Positions 50,704 through 59,084 of a DNA stretch of 64,000 bases are shown piece by piece (position 1 is the first letter of the stretch; each line of letters opens with the position of its first letter). A program made the translations under genes and the position numbers. Where the stretch lies: positions 244,917 to 308,916 of the forward strand of contig DATKVC010000008.1 in the NCBI GenBank assembly GCA_035530275.1, given 5' to 3'. Below the pieces are notes generated by a model. It ran no database searches, had not been told where the DNA came from, and saw nothing but the letters and a program-made list of their open reading frames with translations. This stretch comes from CAIJMU01 sp035530275. Lineage in GTDB: Bacteria > Spirochaetota > Spirochaetia > Treponematales > Rectinemataceae.

Positions 50704-51471
50704 TCAGGAGCCTCGGCTCTCCCTGACCTGCGTGATGAAATGCTGGAAAATGCCGAACATCTCCGGATGCCGTTCGTACATCATCTCGGGATGCCATTGA
50801 ACCGCCAGTATCGGCGTGCCGCCCTGGCGCTCGATGCCTTCGACGACGCCGTCGGCGGCATAGGCGCTGACCACGAAGCCCGTGGCGCAGTCCTTGACCG
50901 CCAAATGATGGAAACTATTGGTGAGGATGGCGGTGGTCCCGAAGATGGCGGCCAGTCGGCTGTCCTTCGCGATGGTCACCTCGTGACCTGGCGTGTGCTT
51001 CCTGCTCTTCTGGAAGTGCTGGATGTAACTGTTAGGAATCAGGGAAATGTCTTGGTAGAGGGTGCCCCCGAAGGCGATGTTGAGGATCTGGAGCCCCCTG
51101 CATATCCCGAGCATGGGCTTGCCCAACTCGTCCGCGACGCGGATCGCCCTGAGCTGGTGCTCGTCGATTTCGGGATAGATGAAATCGATACGTCTGTTCG
51201 GGTTCTCCCCGAAAAGGAGGGGATTCGGATCGTAGCCCCCGCTCAAAAGGACGGCATCGACCGATTCGACCTGGAGCCTTACACTCGCCTCGTTTCCGAC
51301 GACGGGGAGGATAAGGGGGACGGCCCCGGCCGCCTCCACGGCGCTGATGTAATCCCGACTGACGCAGGAGCGCTCCATTCCCGGGAAGTGCCCCGTCTCG
51401 GCAATCTGGATGTCGGAAAGAATCCCGATGATCGGAGGTCGCTCAAAAAGCCCTGGCCGGGATGACTGCAT
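50704..51471 (-). CDS. Class I glutamine amidotransferase-like hydrolase (peptidase C26, PuuD-like)
   Basis: A 255-residue gamma-glutamyl hydrolase-type protein. The nucleophile is in GICRGLQILNIAFGG, the catalytic HxE in VQWHPEMMYE, and SGGYDPNPLLFGE is the family's early motif. PuuD removes the gamma-glutamyl group from gamma-glutamyl-GABA in putrescine breakdown; here the exact gamma-glutamyl substrate is unknown. It is the first gene after the sigma54 promoter and has GGAG 8 bases before the ATG. It probably acts on imported or conjugated peptides of this operon. Confidence 0.9.
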   Translation of the reverse strand: MQSSRPGLFERPPIIGILSDIQIAETGHFPGMERSCVSRDYISAVEAAGAVPLILPVVGNEASVRLQVESVDAVLLSGGYDPNPLLFGENPNRRIDFIYPEIDEHQLRAIRVADELGKPMLGICRGLQILNIAFGGTLYQDISLIPNSYIQHFQKSRKHTPGHEVTIAKDSRLAAIFGTTAILTNSFHHLAVKDCATGFVVSAYAADGVVEGIERQGGTPILAVQWHPEMMYERHPEMFGIFQHFITQVRESRGS

Positions 51472-51507
51472 GCTCTCACTCCAGTAGTCCTGCGCTATGG
51501 AGCACTA

Positions 51508-51523
51508 TGCAACTACCATGCCA
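51508..51523 (-). promoter_or_regulatory. Sigma54 (-24/-12) promoter
   Basis: On the minus strand TGGCATGGTAGTTGCA runs from 51523 to 51508. It fits the sigma54 consensus TGGCAC-G-r-N3-TTGCW with correct spacing between GG and GC; the only change is the common C to T in the -24 element. It lies about 37 bases from the start codon of the C26 hydrolase gene, the first of the second peptide operon. The enhancer-binding protein gene next door would activate it. Confidence 0.75.
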
Positions 51524-51588
51524 TGAGGGCAAAAAATCATAAGGAAACCTGCACTAAGCGTAAATTATTGCCGGGGAACCACTTGCAT

Positions 51589-51611
51589 CTCGATAAAAGC
51601 CCACTATCGAG
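51589..51611. promoter_or_regulatory. Inverted repeat upstream of the sigma54 promoter, candidate activator site
   Basis: CTCGATA (51589-51595) and TATCGAG (51605-51611) are exact inverted repeats with a 9-base spacer. The element is about 70-90 bases upstream of the -24 box, a usual place for an enhancer-binding protein site. Confidence 0.45.
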
Positions 51612-51680
51612 CCATAACGGCCGCAGAACATGACGACAGTGGCAAAACGGAATCTCGAAGCCGCTTTCAGGTCGCCTGTT

Positions 51681-53717
51681 TCACCTATTCTTCAGCCAAT
51701 TAACCAAATCAGCACCTCGCCGCGTTATACAACTCCCATGCCGCCCGACGCAGGATTCAACGTACTTCGCCTCGTTGAGCAGCTCGAGAGACCTCCTGAT
51801 TTTCGCCTCTGTGAGAATGGTACCCCTCGACTGGAGCAGGCCCTGCAATGAAGCTCTTCCGATCCCCTGGCCGGCATCGAGTTCCGCCAGGGCTCCAAGT
51901 ACGGCGACCGCTTCGGGGTCGGGAATGGGCGAATAAAGACCTTCGCCGATTTCGTCGGTCCTGTCGCCCTTGAAAGGATTCTCGACGATGTATCCGGGCA
52001 GACATGCGATCCCAAGCTCGTCGGTCGCGATAAATGCGGCATAGGCGGCCACGTTCCATAATTCACGGATATTCCCGGGCCACGCATAGGCAAGAAGGGC
52101 CACCTCGGCCTCTGGCTTGATGCGAAGACCATTCTTCCCATGCTCCCCGAGAAATTGCCTGAGCAGGAACAGTATGTCTTCCTGACGCTCGCGAAGTGAG
52201 GGAAGGGGCAAGGGCAGGACATTGAGCCGGTAAAAGAGGTCTTCGCGAAACTGACCGGCCCTGAGTTTCTTCCCCAGGTCCTGGTTTGTCGCGGCTATCA
52301 CTCGAATGTTGACCGCGGTGATCTTCTGGGAGCCGACGCGCATGACCTGTCGCTCCTGCAAGACTCGGAGAAGCCTGGACTGGAGAAGGTAGGGCATGTC
52401 GCCGATTTCATCCAGGAATATCGAACCATTGTTCGCCTGTTCGAAAAGTCCGACCTTTCCATTCTTGAGTGCGCCGGTGAAGGATCCCGCCTCGTAGCCG
52501 AAAAGCTCGCTCTCGACGAGGCTTTCGGGTACGGCCGCGCAATTGAAAGCGACAAAGGGGCGGGTATGGCGATCGGAGGCCGAATGGAGGGCATGGGCCA
52601 TGAGCTCCTTGCCCGTGCCGCTTTCCCCGCTGATGAGGACCGGCAATTCCGATCGCGCGATTTTCCTGGCGAGATCGAGACTGTCCCGCATGAGCGGCGA
52701 CTCGGTCCTGATGTCGGCAAAGGTGTATTTGGAAAGGAAGCCGCGTTCCTGAAGCCTTCTGTCCAGGCTCTGCTCGAGCTGGTTGATATACGTGACATCG
52801 CGGAAATTGAAATAAGTCCCCGATTTTTCGCCGAAATTCTCGATGATCCGGCTCGTCACGACGAAGGAATGGTCCCGATACCTCACCAGTTCGTTGTCGA
52901 GCCTCGTCTGGTCGAGAATCGAGAGAAGGGGCCCCTGGATGAAATCGGCGAGTTTCTTGCCCTTCATGTCGGACTTCGCCTCGAGCATGACGGAAAGAGC
53001 CCTATTGTGAAGACTGACCACTCCTTCCTTGTCGATGAGGAGAACCCCCTCATGCGTGAGATTGAGAATCGCGTCGAACTCCTGGTTCTTGATGAAGAGG
53101 GCGCGGTACTGGGCGTCTATCCCGCTTTCGAGGGGGATGATGCTCTCGGAATACTTCAAGAGTCGCTCGTGGACCTCCCGTTCCGTCAACTTGAGCATGT
53201 CGATGATCTGAATGAAGGTGGAAATATCCACGAAACGGTGACCGGTATCGATGATCGTTTCGATATGGCCGGGCACGTACTTCGGCTCCCCCGGAGTGAT
53301 GGCTATCCGAATGTCTTCGCAATAGACCTGCGGGTCGAAGGGAACCAGGTCGAGATGATCGATCCCGAGCTTGAAAAGAAGCGAGACCATTTCGAGGGTC
53401 ATTTCGGCGGTGTCGTTGACGACCAGAACCTTGGTGCCCGGGGGAATCGAGCAAATCCGGTATATCTCGCTCTTCTTGATCGTCCGGTGGACCACGATGA
53501 TCTTTTTCGCATCCCTCGTCCTGTTCCTGATATCGAGCGCCTTCTCCTTGGTCGTCACGAGGATCACGTCATCGTCAACGCTTTGGCCGGCGGGAATGTC
53601 GTCAAGAAAGCGGCTGTTGATTTCCACGAAGTCGGACAATACGAGTTCGATGTTCGAACGTAGAAAGCTCCAAAGGGAGGACTTGGGATTGTCGGTGACG
53701 ATGGCGATGCTCTTCAT
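51681..53717 (-). CDS. Sigma54-dependent transcriptional activator with unusual C terminus
   Basis: A 678-residue enhancer-binding protein. The N-terminal part (1-200) has a PrpR-like look (MKSIAIVTDNPKSSLWSFL, then ITPGEPKYVPGHI). A PAS domain follows near 215-320 (FDAILNLTHEGVLLIDKEGV). The AAA domain holds Walker A SGESGTGKE near 362, the sigma54-contact loop GSFTGA near 412 and NGSIFLDEIGDMP. The C-terminal 80 residues do not resemble the usual Fis helix but a winged helix (AKIRRSLELLNEAKYVE, ITRRGADLVNWL). It is adjacent to a sigma54 promoter and is the probable regulator of the second peptide operon. The gap to tonB upstream is only 45 bases. Confidence 0.92.
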   Translation of the reverse strand: MKSIAIVTDNPKSSLWSFLRSNIELVLSDFVEINSRFLDDIPAGQSVDDDVILVTTKEKALDIRNRTRDAKKIIVVHRTIKKSEIYRICSIPPGTKVLVVNDTAEMTLEMVSLLFKLGIDHLDLVPFDPQVYCEDIRIAITPGEPKYVPGHIETIIDTGHRFVDISTFIQIIDMLKLTEREVHERLLKYSESIIPLESGIDAQYRALFIKNQEFDAILNLTHEGVLLIDKEGVVSLHNRALSVMLEAKSDMKGKKLADFIQGPLLSILDQTRLDNELVRYRDHSFVVTSRIIENFGEKSGTYFNFRDVTYINQLEQSLDRRLQERGFLSKYTFADIRTESPLMRDSLDLARKIARSELPVLISGESGTGKELMAHALHSASDRHTRPFVAFNCAAVPESLVESELFGYEAGSFTGALKNGKVGLFEQANNGSIFLDEIGDMPYLLQSRLLRVLQERQVMRVGSQKITAVNIRVIAATNQDLGKKLRAGQFREDLFYRLNVLPLPLPSLRERQEDILFLLRQFLGEHGKNGLRIKPEAEVALLAYAWPGNIRELWNVAAYAAFIATDELGIACLPGYIVENPFKGDRTDEIGEGLYSPIPDPEAVAVLGALAELDAGQGIGRASLQGLLQSRGTILTEAKIRRSLELLNEAKYVESCVGRHGSCITRRGADLVNWLKNR

Positions 53718-53762
53718 GTACCCTTATTCGCCGTTGGACTGGCGCCGGTGAGAGGCTCGATC

Positions 53763-54869
53763 TCAGTTCCCAAAACCATACACGAAGGTGCCCGAGATCG
53801 TACCGTCGGTCGCGTTGAAAAAGGAGGCCCGTTTGAAGCCGTACAGCACGGCCTCGTCGACCGCGGGGTCCCCCGAGCTCTCGGTGATGGTCACGGCCTG
53901 GAGACTCGGCGGCGAGGTCGGTGTCGCCGGAGTCACGACGAAGGAAAGGGTCACGGGAGCGAGGCTGCCGCCCGCCTTGTAATCGGCATGAGCGACGTCA
54001 TAACCTCCCTTTTCCAGGGCTATCCAGATTTCGTCGCGTTGCTCCACCGGCACCTTGCGGGAAAGGACCCATTCCTCGTTGATCCGCTTGTAGATCGAAA
54101 GAATGAGATCCTTGCGCGCCTCCAAGTAGCTGGCGGCGCCGAGAACTACCTTGTCCGTCAGCGTCTTGGGCAAGGGCATATAGAGGTAGATAGGAACATA
54201 GAGGCTTCGACCCGATTTGCCTGCGCCGACTCCGAGGACGGTCTCGAGGGAATTGCCCTTTTCGTTGCCCACGACCTTCGTCGAAAAGGCGCCGGCCGCG
54301 CTCGCCTCTCCCGCTCCGCTCGTGCCGGCTCCGACTCCGCTCGCAGTCGATATCACGTGGGAGCCGGCGGGTCGAGGCCCGGGGGTCCAGGCTTCGCCGG
54401 GCGCCGCATTGGCTCCGTCCGTGGGCAGGGAGGCTGAGGCCGAACTCGCGGCGCTGGCCGGAACTGCGGCGGCTGGGCTCGTGGCGCCGGCCGCGCTCGA
54501 AGCCGCGGCTGGAGCCTTCGCGGCCTCCGCCTTTGCGGGCGAGGCGGCGGGACTCGGCGCTCGAGCGGCAGGCGTCGGCGCTTTGGCGACCACGGGGGCT
54601 GTGCTTTCCTTCGATGGATTGAGGGGCTGGGGCTGGGGAGCGCCCCGTGGCGCCGGCACATCGCCGCCCTTGGCGATGCCTCCCTGGAGATCGGCGGAGG
54701 ATCCTATGTCCACCCACACCGTTTTGGGTACGTCACCGAGATTCGAGAGACTGAGGAGGCCCGAAAAAAAGACGGCTCCGGCGACGGCCGCGTAGGCGGC
54801 CAGGGCGACGGCGAGGGAGGAACCGATGCGCTTGCGATCCTCGCGCCTGAGATATTCGACACGGGTCAT
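53763..54869 (-). CDS. TonB-like energy transducer with long Ala/Pro/Ser linker
   Basis: A 368-residue inner-membrane protein. One membrane segment (SSLAVALAAYAAVAGAVFFSG) is near residues 17-37. A linker of about 120 residues (about 65-185) is almost wholly Ala, Pro, Ser, Lys and Gly. The C-terminal domain (about 225-368) shows PPSLQAVTITESSGDPAVDE and LYGFKRASFFNATD, the TonB_C pattern of a V..SSG..D.A..GF...F strand set. It overlaps exbD by 4 bases. No TonB-dependent receptor is nearby. Confidence 0.85.
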   Translation of the reverse strand: MTRVEYLRREDRKRIGSSLAVALAAYAAVAGAVFFSGLLSLSNLGDVPKTVWVDIGSSADLQGGIAKGGDVPAPRGAPQPQPLNPSKESTAPVVAKAPTPAARAPSPAASPAKAEAAKAPAAASSAAGATSPAAAVPASAASSASASLPTDGANAAPGEAWTPGPRPAGSHVISTASGVGAGTSGAGEASAAGAFSTKVVGNEKGNSLETVLGVGAGKSGRSLYVPIYLYMPLPKTLTDKVVLGAASYLEARKDLILSIYKRINEEWVLSRKVPVEQRDEIWIALEKGGYDVAHADYKAGGSLAPVTLSFVVTPATPTSPPSLQAVTITESSGDPAVDEAVLYGFKRASFFNATDGTISGTFVYGFGN

Positions 54870-55426
54870 TTCCCGGCGCCTCCGGGCAGGGGGGCGGCTC
54901 TGGTCGCGAGCCCCACGGCGCCCACGCCTTCGCGCCGGAGCGCATCGAGCACTGATACAAGCAATTGGTACGATACCGTGTCCGCGGCCTCGACGATGGC
55001 GCGGCGTTGGGGCTGCTGCTGGTCGGGGCCTTGGGCGGCGGGCGGCGCGGGAGCTGCGGCGCCTGTCCCTGAGGCCGCGGCGCCGCCCGAGGCCGCCGAA
55101 GCCGCCGCGGGGGCCGTCGCTCCCGCGCCTGTAGGCTGACCCTTCTGGTCGATCCTCGCGATCTCGCGGCCGATGGCCTCGGGAAGGCCGCTGAGATCGG
55201 CGATCGCCGAGCCGACGTGTATCTCGGTTTCGGAGACGACCACCACCTTGAGGGGCTCCTGCGAAATGGGCCGCGCCGTCGAGGAGGTGGGCAGGGAGAG
55301 CTGGATGCCCGGGGCAGTCTTGAAGGTGGAGGTGATGAGGAAGAACATGACGAGCATGAGAATGACGTCCACGAGGGGCGTCATGTCGATGGCCGTCTTG
55401 ACGCGGAGGCGCCGCTCGAGCCGCAT
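54866..55426 (-). CDS. exbD: ExbD/TolR biopolymer transport protein
   Basis: A 186-residue proton-channel partner. DMTPLVDVILMLVMFFLITST near residue 15-35 is the conserved membrane helix with the functional aspartate (Asp22). GIQLSLPTSSTARPI follows. Residues 90-130 (TGAGATAPAAASAASGGAA and APPAAQGP) form an Ala/Gly/Pro insert not usual in ExbD. The periplasmic domain resumes RRAIVEAADTVSYQLLVSVLDAL. The start shares one base with the exbB stop (TGATG), so the two are coupled. Confidence 0.9.
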   Translation of the reverse strand: MRLERRLRVKTAIDMTPLVDVILMLVMFFLITSTFKTAPGIQLSLPTSSTARPISQEPLKVVVVSETEIHVGSAIADLSGLPEAIGREIARIDQKGQPTGAGATAPAAASAASGGAAASGTGAAAPAPPAAQGPDQQQPQRRAIVEAADTVSYQLLVSVLDALRREGVGAVGLATRAAPLPGGAGK

Positions 55427-56190
55427 CAGCGCCCCCCGGGCGCCGCGCCGGGATTCACGTCGCCGCCGAAGACCACCGTGCCGCCCGTCGAGGCCATGCC
55501 GCCCACGCCGAGAAGCCCGCCCGGATTGCCCGAAACCATGCCGGAACCTCCGGGGGCCGCCTCGCCGGCGACCCGCGCCTTCCCTTCGAAACCGTTGATC
55601 ATCAGGATCATCTTGTTCACCTGGTTCTCCATCCTGATGATGAGGGAATTCACCTTAGTTACGAGGAAATTATAGAAGATGACCGAGGGCACAGCCACGC
55701 AGATGCCGCCCACCGTCGTGATGAGGGCCTCGGCCACGCCCTTGGCGAGGAGGGAGGGGTCGCTCACCGCCCCGAATTGGCCGAGGACGCCGAAGGCGCG
55801 CATCGTGCCGATGACCGTGCCGAGGAGGCCCATGAGGGGCGAAATATTGGAGATCGTGCCGAGGGTGCCGACATGGGCTTCCAGGCGCGGCACCTCCTGG
55901 GCGGCGGCGTCGCGCAGCATCTCCTTCTGCACCATCTCGGATTGGTTGCGATTCTCGATCCCGACCTTCATCAGCGCCGAAAGGGGGGAGACATTGGTGT
56001 CGCATATCGCGAGGGCCTCGTCGTAGTGCCCCTTGTCGATGGAGGCGGACACCCGCTTGAAGAGCTTTTCCTCGTCGACCGCGATGGCCTTGAAATAGAG
56101 AAGTCGTTCGATGACGATGATGGTCGACACGACCCCGAGGGCGATGATGATCCAGAGGACGATGCCCCCCTGGATGAAAAACTGGATCAT
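55426..56190 (-). CDS. exbB: ExbB/TolQ/MotA-family proton channel protein
   Basis: 254 residues from ATG 56190. Three membrane helices are visible: FIQGGIVLWIIIALGVVSTI, SNISPLMGLLGTVIGTMRAF (the family TGT-type helix) and GICVAVPSVIFYNFLVTKV. The cytoplasmic loop lies between the first two. The C-terminal 40 residues are Gly-rich and low-complexity. An AAGGAG site precedes the ATG. It is the first gene of the exbB-exbD-tonB operon. Confidence 0.93.
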   Translation of the reverse strand: MIQFFIQGGIVLWIIIALGVVSTIIVIERLLYFKAIAVDEEKLFKRVSASIDKGHYDEALAICDTNVSPLSALMKVGIENRNQSEMVQKEMLRDAAAQEVPRLEAHVGTLGTISNISPLMGLLGTVIGTMRAFGVLGQFGAVSDPSLLAKGVAEALITTVGGICVAVPSVIFYNFLVTKVNSLIIRMENQVNKMILMINGFEGKARVAGEAAPGGSGMVSGNPGGLLGVGGMASTGGTVVFGGDVNPGAAPGGR

Positions 56191-56228
56191 GAAAACTCCT
56201 TGGCGGCCGCAGTCGGACCTTTCCATAG

Positions 56229-56258
56229 ATAATATCGCCGAAACCTGCCTGTCGTCAC
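56229..56258 (-). promoter_or_regulatory. Possible promoter of exbB-exbD-tonB
   Basis: On the minus strand GTGACG (56258-56253) and TATTAT (56234-56229) are 18 bases apart. The -10 matches five of six bases. The match at -35 is moderate. Confidence 0.35.
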
Positions 56259-56317
56259 GCCGTAAGGGTAACGTTTTCGTCTTCCGTTTTAGCCGAACAT
56301 GCCGTATTCTCGCGCCC

Positions 56318-57280
56318 ATGACTGACGGCAAGACCCTTCTCGTGCTCAACCCCACCGCCGGCAAGGGCCGCGCCGGACAACATAGGGCAGAAATCGAATC
56401 GGCCCTCGCCCGGCGCGGCATCCATTTCGAGACGATCCTCACCGAGAGAGTTTGGCACGCTGCGGAGCTCGCCCGCGAGGCCGCGGGCCGGGGCTGCTCG
56501 AAACTTATCGCCGCCGGCGGCGACGGAACCATCAACGAGGTCATCAACGGCCTCATGCTTTCGCGCAAAGCGGGAGACCGGCCCCCCTCCCTCGGCGTTC
56601 TGCCCGTCGGTCGGGGCAACGACCTCGCCTATGGCCTCGGTGTCCCCTTCGATCTCGACGCGGCGGCAAGGGCCATAGCCGAGGAAAGTCCCGCGCCCTT
56701 CGATGTCGGCTTCATCCGCGGGGGCGACTATCCCGAGGGCCGCTACTTCGGCAACGGCGTCGGCATCGGCTTCGACGCGAGGGTCGGCTTCGAGGCGGCG
56801 AAGTTCCGTCACCTCCACAGCTCCCTCGTCTACACGGTCGGCGCGCTCAAGATCTTCGCCATCTTCCCCGAGCCCCCTGAGGTGCGCATCAGCTCGGCCT
56901 CCCTTTCGCACGAAGGCCCCTGCCACCAGATATCGATCATGAACGGCTCACGGATGGGCGGCTCCTATTTCATGGCTCCCGAGGCCCGAGTGGACGACGG
57001 CCACCTCGATCTCTGCATCGTCGGCAAGACGAAGCGCCTCGAGATGGCCGGCCTCATCGCCCGATACACGAAGGGCAGCCAGGCCGGTCATCCGAAGGTG
57101 AAGATGGCGAAGGCGGGCAGAGTCGTCGTCGAGGCGAAAAAGGGCGTCCTCGCCATCCATGCCGATGGGGAGACGATCTGCGAAGCCGGCGGTCGCGTCG
57201 AAATCGAGTGCATCGCGGGAGCCCTCTCGGCCTATGGCCTCAACGATCGCCTAGCGAAGAAGGAAGCCGAAAGGCGATGA
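56318..57280 (+). CDS. Diacylglycerol kinase-family lipid kinase (YegS/BmrU-like)
   Basis: A 320-residue lipid kinase. It starts TLLVLNPTAGKGRAGQ, followed by LIAAGGDGTINEVINGLM and LGVLPVGRGNDLAYGLGVP, the three DAGK-domain motifs. FGNGVGIGFDARV and the C-terminal IHADGETICEAG complete it. It overlaps plsC by 4 bases, so both are probably used in glycerolipid synthesis, phosphatidic acid being the shared product. I start at ATG 56318; the frame extends upstream without a ribosome site. Confidence 0.9.
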   Translation: MTDGKTLLVLNPTAGKGRAGQHRAEIESALARRGIHFETILTERVWHAAELAREAAGRGCSKLIAAGGDGTINEVINGLMLSRKAGDRPPSLGVLPVGRGNDLAYGLGVPFDLDAAARAIAEESPAPFDVGFIRGGDYPEGRYFGNGVGIGFDARVGFEAAKFRHLHSSLVYTVGALKIFAIFPEPPEVRISSASLSHEGPCHQISIMNGSRMGGSYFMAPEARVDDGHLDLCIVGKTKRLEMAGLIARYTKGSQAGHPKVKMAKAGRVVVEAKKGVLAIHADGETICEAGGRVEIECIAGALSAYGLNDRLAKKEAERR

Positions 57281-57966
57281 AGCTCCTCAGGCCCTTTTTC
57301 GTGGCCTTGATTCGCGTCTTCGCGCCCTTCCTCGTGCGCCTCGACGCGAGCGAAATGGCCGGAATCCCGAAGAAGGGACCCTTCATACTTGCGATGAATC
57401 ACGTCAACTTCCTCGACGGGCCCATCCTCCTCGCGCGCCTCTTCCCTCGCCGCGTCGTGAGCCTCGCCAAGAAGGAAACCTGGGACAATCCCTTCCTCGG
57501 CTTCGCCGCGAGCTCGATCGGCGCGATCCCCATCACCCGCGGCGGCGCCGATCCCGCGGCGCTCAGGCAGGTGGCGAAGGTCCTCGACGAAGGTGGCTTC
57601 CTCTATATCAATCCCGAGGGAACGAGAAGCCGCGACGGAGTGCTGCGCAAGGGAAAGGCCGGCGTCGTGGCGATCGCCCAGCGCACGGGCGCCCCCGTGA
57701 TCCCCCTCGCCTTCGAGGGCCTCGAGGGCTTCGGCGATTCGATCCGAAGACTGAGGCGGACGCGCGCCGTCCTTCACGTCGGCGAGGCCTTCGAACTCGT
57801 CCAAAGCGCGCAGGATTCGACCAAGGAGTCACGCGAGGCTGCCGTCGACGAGATCATGCGAAGGATCGCGGCCCTCTTGCCGGAGGAAAAGCGGGGGAGC
57901 TGGGCGGGGCTGACGAAGAGCGAATGGCGCTTCACGAAGACGCGCGTCAAAGAGGCGATCGGCTAG
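57277..57966 (+). CDS. plsC: 1-acyl-sn-glycerol-3-phosphate acyltransferase (PlsC type)
   Basis: Adds an acyl chain to lysophosphatidic acid. The 229 residues show the catalytic NHVNFLD (NHx4D), FLYINPEGTRSRDG with the PEGTRS substrate motif, and VIPLAFEG. One hydrophobic N-terminal segment (LRPFFVALIRVFAPFLV) anchors it to the membrane. Its start (ATG 57277) overlaps the lipid kinase stop by 4 bases. Other PlsC-domain acyltransferases would look similar. Confidence 0.88.
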   Translation: MKLLRPFFVALIRVFAPFLVRLDASEMAGIPKKGPFILAMNHVNFLDGPILLARLFPRRVVSLAKKETWDNPFLGFAASSIGAIPITRGGADPAALRQVAKVLDEGGFLYINPEGTRSRDGVLRKGKAGVVAIAQRTGAPVIPLAFEGLEGFGDSIRRLRRTRAVLHVGEAFELVQSAQDSTKESREAAVDEIMRRIAALLPEEKRGSWAGLTKSEWRFTKTRVKEAIG

Positions 57967-57992
57967 AACGGGGGGGGATTGGTCGGGTCGGA

Positions 57993-58388
57993 TCATCCGG
58001 CCGCGGCGAGGGCCTTGCCGACGATTTCAACCAATTCGGAAGTCTTGACCGGCTTGGAGAGGGATGCGAAGAGATCGAGGTTCGCGTAGAGCTTCGCCGT
58101 CCCTGCGTCGTCAGGCAGACCGCTGAGAAGAATGGCCTTGATGCCTGGATAGCGCGCCTTGAGTTGAGAGATAAATTCATCACCCCTCGTCCCCGGCATG
58201 AGAAGGTCGCAGATGACCACCTTGATGGCGACATCGACCCCCTCGAGTTCCATAATCGCCTCGAAGGCCTCCTCCGCGGAGGAAGCCGCATCGACATGGA
58301 CGCTCGTTCCGAAGGCCGACTTCAGCGACCTCGTCAACGCAAGGGTGAGGATGGCCTCGTCATCGACGCAGAGCACGCCAGGTTTCAT
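57993..58388 (-). CDS. Single-domain response regulator (CheY-like)
   Basis: A 131-residue lone receiver: VLCVDDEAILTL carries the acidic residues, VVICDLLMPGTRGDEF the phospho-acceptor Asp, AILLSGL the conserved Thr/Ser position and LSKPVKTSEL the Lys-Pro. There is no output domain. The cognate kinase is not next to it. Confidence 0.93.
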   Translation of the reverse strand: MKPGVLCVDDEAILTLALTRSLKSAFGTSVHVDAASSAEEAFEAIMELEGVDVAIKVVICDLLMPGTRGDEFISQLKARYPGIKAILLSGLPDDAGTAKLYANLDLFASLSKPVKTSELVEIVGKALAAAG

Positions 58389-58592
58389 GCCCTTTGACTC
58401 TTCGGCGAGGCGAGGACGCGGAATCGGTTATGAAAAACCCCCAGCATGATGGGGGAGTCTAGACTAGTATCATTTGCCGCGCCAGCGAATTCCTCGGGTT
58501 TCAAAGGGGCGGAGCGGAAAATCCCCCATTTATTGAATCGTTTCCGCGAGGGACGGACGTATCAGGGTTGCGTACGCACCAAGGAGGTTTTC

Positions 58593-59009
58593 ATGAACGC
58601 ACTCAACAGCATCCTTCTCGAAGGCAACCTGACGCGGGATCCTGAAAGCAAGACCCTGCCCTCGGGAAGCCAGGTCTGTTCCTTCGCCATCGCGTCCAAC
58701 CGCTTCTACCGCCAGAACGAAGTGATGGAAAAAGAGACCAGCTACTTCGATATCGAAGCCTGGGCCCGCCTCGGCCAGTCCTGCGCCGAAACCCTTCGCA
58801 AAGGGCGAGGAGTCCGCGTCGTCGGCCGCCTCAAGCAGGACCGCTGGACGGACCAGACCGGAAAGGCGCATTCGAAGGTGAAGATCGTCGCCGAACATGT
58901 CGAGTTCAAGCCGATTTTCAAGCCCGCGGACGGGGTCGAGTCGGAACAGACCGATTCGCAGGCGAGACAGTCGGAAGCCCGAACTCGCGAGGCAGAACCG
59001 GTATTCTGA
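58593..59009 (+). CDS. ssb: Single-stranded DNA-binding protein
   Basis: A 138-residue SSB. The OB fold begins MNALNSILLEGNLTRDPESK and continues CSFAIASNRFY and SYFDIEAWARLGQSCAE, then GRGVRVVGRLKQDRW. The C-terminal tail is acidic/charged and ends AEPVF rather than the usual DDxxPF, so the partner-binding tip is altered. AAGGAGG lies 6 bases before ATG 58593. A long AT-containing leader of about 200 bases precedes it. Confidence 0.95.
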   Translation: MNALNSILLEGNLTRDPESKTLPSGSQVCSFAIASNRFYRQNEVMEKETSYFDIEAWARLGQSCAETLRKGRGVRVVGRLKQDRWTDQTGKAHSKVKIVAEHVEFKPIFKPADGVESEQTDSQARQSEARTREAEPVF

Positions 59010-59084
59010 GCAAGGGAAGGGCCACAACCCTCTCGCCCGTGTGACCGCTCGCGTGAACGCGGCGCGGATACGCGGGCGGGAGAC

